Origin: Rhodospirillales bacterium
GTDB taxonomy: Bacteria; Pseudomonadota; Alphaproteobacteria; ATCC43930; CGMCC-115725
Length of the DNA stretch: 8,990 nucleotides
Direction: 5' to 3'
Assembly (NCBI GenBank): GCA_015654725.1
Contig: JAATGI010000121.1
Coordinates: 1-8,990 of the forward strand
Shown here: positions 6,408-8,990 of the stretch, piece by piece
How the letters are laid out: every line of letters starts with the position of its first letter
Numbering within the stretch: position 1 is the stretch's first letter
The notes under the pieces: generated by a model
What the model was told of the DNA's origin: nothing
Seen by the model: only the letters and a program-made list of their open reading frames with translations
Databases searched by the model: none
Translations under genes and position numbers: made by a program

Positions 6408-6631
6408 TAAGCATCATCCGGAAGCGCTCGATCACCATCGCCGGTCACGCCACCAGCATTTCGCTCGAAGAGGAATTCTGGGCGGCGTTGCGCCAGATCG
6501 CGCGGCGGCGGGGCATTTCGCTGGCGGCGCTGGTGGCGGCGGTCGATGGCAGGCGCGCCGGTAATCTCTCAAGCGCGCTGCGGCTGTTGGTGCTGGATAG
6601 CTATCGCCGCGGCGAGACGGGCAAGGACTAA
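6404..6631 (+). CDS. small ribbon-helix-helix protein (RHH_4-type)
   Basis: 75 residues. KRSITIAGHATSISLEEEFW forms the N-terminal beta-strand region, followed by helices through LRQIARRRGISLAALVAAVD and GNLSSALRLLVLDSYRR. This is the pattern of the RHH_4 family of short alphaproteobacterial ribbon-helix-helix proteins, probably dimeric DNA-binding regulators (the general role of the fold). No target is known from the sequence. The only workable start is GTG 6404, which overlaps the fumC stop (GTGA). There is no in-frame Met or Val start further in, and upstream in-frame sequence is out-of-frame fumC. GGAG at 6401-6404 is too close to be a normal ribosome-binding site, so translation probably depends on coupling to fumC. 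Its stop shares bases with the stop of the opposing histidine kinase gene. Association of this family with fumC is common in alphaproteobacteria (recalled, not checked). Confidence 0.85.
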   Translation: MISIIRKRSITIAGHATSISLEEEFWAALRQIARRRGISLAALVAAVDGRRAGNLSSALRLLVLDSYRRGETGKD

Positions 6632-8196
6632 GCGACCAGGCGCTCGATCAGCAGCCGCTCCGGCGGGAAATAGATGATGATGTTGGTGCCGACTCCGACT
6701 TCGCTTTCCATGACGAAGCTGCCGCCAAGCAATTCGGCCAACCGTTTGGCCAGCGGCAAGCCGAGGCCGGTGCCCTCGTAGGGCCGAGACCAGCCGCTCC
6801 GCACCTGGCCGAAATTTTCCATCGCCCGGGGAATGTCCTCGGGTGCGATGCCGATGCCGGTATCGGTGACCGAAATCGCGACCCCGGCGCCCTGGCGATA
6901 GGCCGCGACCGTGACCTTGCCGCCCTTGCCGGTGAATTTGATGCCGTTCGAGAGCAGATTGAGCAGCACCTGGCGCAGCCGTCGTTCGTCGGTGCGCATC
7001 GCGGGCAGCGACGTGTCATAGGCCTCGACCAGCGACACCCCCGTCCGCTCGGCCTGCGGCCGCACGAGCTGGACGGTTTTCCGCAGCAGGTCGGGCAGAT
7101 CGGTGGGCTCGCGATAAGCCTCGATCGTCACCGTATCGAGCTTCGAAATATCGAGCACGTCGTTGATCAGGCCCAGGAGATGCTTGCCGCTGTCGTGGAT
7201 GTCCTGGGCGTAGTCGCGGTAATGCGGATCGCCGAGCTTGCCATAGGCTTCGCCGATCAAGAGCTCGGCAAAGCCGATGATGGCATTCAAGGGCGTGCGC
7301 AATTCGTGACTCATGGTGGAGAGAAAGCGCGTTTTCGCGCTGCTGCCCTCATCCGCCCGCGCCAGCGCCCGCTTCAGTTCGACGGTGGTGTGTTCCAGTT
7401 CCTTCTTGGTGGCTTCGAGTTGGGCGACGTATTCGCGCAACCGCTCGGTTTCGCGTGCAGAGCGTTCCGCCAAATGGCGATCGAACACCGCGCCCGCGAA
7501 GCCGATCGCGACGATCAAGATGGTGGCGGCGGCGACGCCGATCGCGATCAGCCGCGGTGCGTCGAGCGAGTCCGGTACCGCGATGGTCGGGTCGGGAATC
7601 AGCGCGACCGCGGCCATGCCGGTGAAATGCAATCCGCAGATCGCCAAGGTCAGCAGCGTGGCGGCGCCGAATTGACGCAATAACCGAGGCGGGCCGCCGG
7701 CGAGCCCGAGCGCCGCCGCGCCGAAGACGACGCCGATGGCGATGGAAGCGAGGACGAAGCGCGCGTCCCAATCCTGGCGAGCCTGAACCATCATCGCCGC
7801 CATGCCGATATCATGCATGGCGCCGATGCCGGCCCCGATCAAGGCGCCGCCGGCAAGGCTGGCTCTGCCGCCGCGCGCCGCCAGCGCGAAGCCGGCGCCG
7901 GAAATGACGATCGCGGTCAGAATCGATAAAATGGTGAGATCGTTCCGATAGCCGACCGGGAGGTGCGGTTCGAAGGCCAGCATCGCGACGAAATGCGTCG
8001 CCCATACCCCGGTACCCGCGACGGCGGCGGCCGCGATCAACCAGGCCGCCGCGCGCAGCGGCGACGTTCCACGCGCGCTCCGGCCGCGGCCGAACAGGCT
8101 CAAGGCGGTGAAACAGGCCAGAAAACAAATGATTCCGGCCATGACGACGAGCCGGATATCATGTTCTCCCGTGATACAGGAATAAACGCGAAGCAT
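6628..8196 (-). CDS. MHYT-domain sensor histidine kinase
   Basis: 522 residues. The N-terminal half (about 1-240) is an MHYT integral membrane sensor with seven predicted helices and three repeats of the His/Met motif: WATHFVAM (66-72), AMHDIGMAAM (127-135) and GLHFTGMAA (189-196). The MHYT domain is proposed to bind a metal, possibly copper, and to sense O2, CO or NO. A charged coiled-coil at about 240-290 leads to a HisKA domain with phospho-acceptor His297 (STMSHELRTPLNAIIGF). The HATPase domain follows, with N-box NLLSNGIKF (413-421), G1 DTGIG (445-449), the NFGQV segment and G2 EGTGLGL (474-480). No receiver, GGDEF or EAL domain is present, and no response-regulator gene lies nearby, so it is an orphan kinase. 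The start at M1 is favoured because the sequence CITGEHDIRLV before helix 1 is characteristic of MHYT proteins. No clear ribosome-binding site precedes it. Confidence 0.95.
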   Translation of the reverse strand: MLRVYSCITGEHDIRLVVMAGIICFLACFTALSLFGRGRSARGTSPLRAAAWLIAAAAVAGTGVWATHFVAMLAFEPHLPVGYRNDLTILSILTAIVISGAGFALAARGGRASLAGGALIGAGIGAMHDIGMAAMMVQARQDWDARFVLASIAIGVVFGAAALGLAGGPPRLLRQFGAATLLTLAICGLHFTGMAAVALIPDPTIAVPDSLDAPRLIAIGVAAATILIVAIGFAGAVFDRHLAERSARETERLREYVAQLEATKKELEHTTVELKRALARADEGSSAKTRFLSTMSHELRTPLNAIIGFAELLIGEAYGKLGDPHYRDYAQDIHDSGKHLLGLINDVLDISKLDTVTIEAYREPTDLPDLLRKTVQLVRPQAERTGVSLVEAYDTSLPAMRTDERRLRQVLLNLLSNGIKFTGKGGKVTVAAYRQGAGVAISVTDTGIGIAPEDIPRAMENFGQVRSGWSRPYEGTGLGLPLAKRLAELLGGSFVMESEVGVGTNIIIYFPPERLLIERLVA

Positions 8197-8251
8197 GGCC
8201 GATACAGTGCCGAACGCAGGTTAAGGACGCGTAAAATCCCTCCGACCCGAA
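8197..8251. promoter_or_regulatory. divergent intergenic region; possible near-leaderless promoter for the DUF4169 gene
   Basis: This 55-base gap between the kinase (-) and the DUF4169 gene (+) must hold promoters for both or lie inside longer transcripts. On the + strand TAAAAT at 8232-8237 matches 5 of 6 bases of a -10 box and would start transcription about 8 bases before the ATG at 8252. That would explain why no ribosome-binding site is seen there. A -35 box is not recognisable (GCCGAA at 8209-8214). On the - strand I see no convincing promoter or Shine-Dalgarno sequence. Confidence 0.25.
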
Positions 8252-8440
8252 ATGGCTGACATCGTCAATCTCAACCGCAAGCGAAAAGAAGCGGCCCGGC
8301 GCGAACGGCAAGGGCAGGCCGCCGAAAATCGCGTCCGCTTCGGCCTGACCAAGGCGCAACGGCAACGGCAGCGCGCGGAGGCCGACAAGGCGGAAAGGCA
8401 GCTCGCGGAAAAGCAGCTCGAGCCGAAGCCGTGGAGCTGA
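8252..8440 (+). CDS. DUF4169 family small basic protein
   Basis: 62 residues, very rich in Arg, Lys, Glu and Gln, predicted to be one long charged helix. The start MADIVNLNRKRKEAARRE followed by QAAENRVRFGLTKAQR is the recognisable pattern of DUF4169, a short protein of unknown function found mostly in alphaproteobacteria, typically beginning with an acidic/VINLR-type motif and an AxxNRxxFGRTK core. No catalytic residues, membrane segments or cysteines are present. The ATG at 8252 sits exactly at the conserved N-terminus, although it has no visible ribosome-binding site. It overlaps the following hydrate-repair gene by 10 bases and is divergent from the kinase. In related genomes this family is often found near fumC and the RHH_4 protein (recalled, not checked), which would make the intervening kinase an insertion in an older neighbourhood. 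No function is proposed. Confidence 0.85.
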   Translation: MADIVNLNRKRKEAARRERQGQAAENRVRFGLTKAQRQRQRAEADKAERQLAEKQLEPKPWS

Positions 8441-8990
8441 ACGACAACGCCGTCTTGACGCCGGCGGAGATGACGGCCGTCGATTTGCTGGCGGTCGCCG
8501 AGGGCGCGACCGAGATCGCGCTGATGGAGAATGCTGGCGGCGCCGTGGCCGATCTGATTCGGCGCCGCTGGCCCAAGCCGAGGCCGGTCGCGGTGCTGTG
8601 CGGCCCCGGCAATAATGGCGGCGACGGCTTTGTCGCGGCGCGCCAACTGGCGGCTGCGGGCTGGCCAGTGCGGCTCGGTCTGCTGGGCGACCGCGCCCGG
8701 CTGAGCGGTGCCGCAGCCCATCATGCCGGGCTGTGGCAAGGCCCGGTCGAGCCGCTGGTGCCGAACCTGATCGATGGCGCCGAACTGGCGGTGGACGCGC
8801 TCTTCGGCGCCGGCCTCGCGCGCGCCATCGAGGGCAATGCGCGCCAAGCGATCGAAGCGGTGAGCCAAGCGAAAATCCCGACCGTCGCGGTCGACATCCC
8901 GAGCGGCGTCGACGGCGCCAGCGGCCGCGTGCTCGGGGTCGCGCCCCAGGCGGCGCTGACGGTCACCTTTTTCCGCAAGAAGCCCGGCCA
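8431..8990 (+). CDS. nnrE: NAD(P)H-hydrate epimerase, YjeF N-terminal domain (3' end missing)
   Basis: The frame stays open to the right edge and gives 186 residues of a YjeF_N (Rossmann-like) domain, which epimerises damaged R-NAD(P)HX to the S form for repair. Visible motifs are LTPAEM (9-14), LMENAG (31-36), the nucleotide/phosphate loop GPGNNGGDG (58-66), VDALFGAG (121-128) and VDIPSGVDG (154-162), followed by ALTVTFFRKKPG. The most likely start is GTG 8431, because LTPAEM is normally near the N-terminus. ATG 8470 falls inside that motif, and TTG 8455 is a weaker alternative. GTG 8431 overlaps the DUF4169 gene by 10 bases. Bacterial homologues are usually fused to a C-terminal ADP/ATP-dependent NAD(P)HX dehydratase (NnrD, total about 500 residues). 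Whether the fusion exists here cannot be seen, because the window ends before that domain. Confidence 0.95.
   Translation, partial: MELNDNAVLTPAEMTAVDLLAVAEGATEIALMENAGGAVADLIRRRWPKPRPVAVLCGPGNNGGDGFVAARQLAAAGWPVRLGLLGDRARLSGAAAHHAGLWQGPVEPLVPNLIDGAELAVDALFGAGLARAIEGNARQAIEAVSQAKIPTVAVDIPSGVDGASGRVLGVAPQAALTVTFFRKKPG

Noticed and set aside
1..8990. Mobile element, prophage, CRISPR or defence island.
   Set aside because: No transposase, integrase, terminal repeats, phage genes or spaced direct repeats were seen. All genes have similar GC-rich codon use, and the set is metabolic, envelope and regulatory.

Overview
This is a gene-dense, GC-rich stretch (intergenic space is only about 120 bases) that reads as chromosomal DNA of an alphaproteobacterium. 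The evidence is strong GC preference at third codon positions, start/stop overlaps of the ATGA/GTGA type, and typically alphaproteobacterial families: a class II fumarase followed by an RHH_4-type ribbon-helix-helix protein, a DUF4169 protein, and a histidine kinase with an MHYT membrane sensor. A genus cannot be named from this sequence. No tRNA, rRNA, CRISPR array or transposase was seen.

Positions 1-1511 (+) hold a three-gene regulatory unit: the 3' part of an ECF sigma factor, a single-pass membrane protein that is very likely its anti-sigma factor, and a membrane-anchored periplasmic protein resembling the CnrX/ZraP/CpxP-type heavy-metal sensor group. All three are joined by 4-base start/stop overlaps. 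The last two contain no His or Cys, so they lack the usual metal ligands of zinc-finger anti-sigma factors and CnrX-type sensors.

Positions 1578-4995 (+) hold a three-gene glycolipid cassette: a DprE1-like flavoprotein oxidase, a DprE2-like short-chain reductase, and a multi-pass GT87/DUF2029-like glycosyltransferase. In mycobacteria DprE1 and DprE2 epimerise polyprenyl-phosphoryl-ribose to polyprenyl-phosphoryl-D-arabinofuranose, the lipid-linked arabinose donor. A membrane glycosyltransferase downstream would fit the use of that donor at the periplasmic face. The UbiA-type phosphoribosyltransferase that makes the substrate is not in this window. A candidate promoter lies just before the cassette.

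Positions 4992-6631 (+) hold fumC (TCA cycle fumarase) and a small RHH_4 protein, both overlapping their upstream neighbour. A -10-like TATAGT inside the end of the glycosyltransferase gene may give fumC its own promoter.

Positions 6628-8196 (-) hold an orphan MHYT-HisKA-HATPase sensor kinase that converges on the RHH gene, with the two stop codons sharing the bases CTAA. A 55-base gap then separates it from a divergent pair: a small DUF4169 protein and the 5' part of the NAD(P)H-hydrate epimerase/repair gene, which runs off the right edge.
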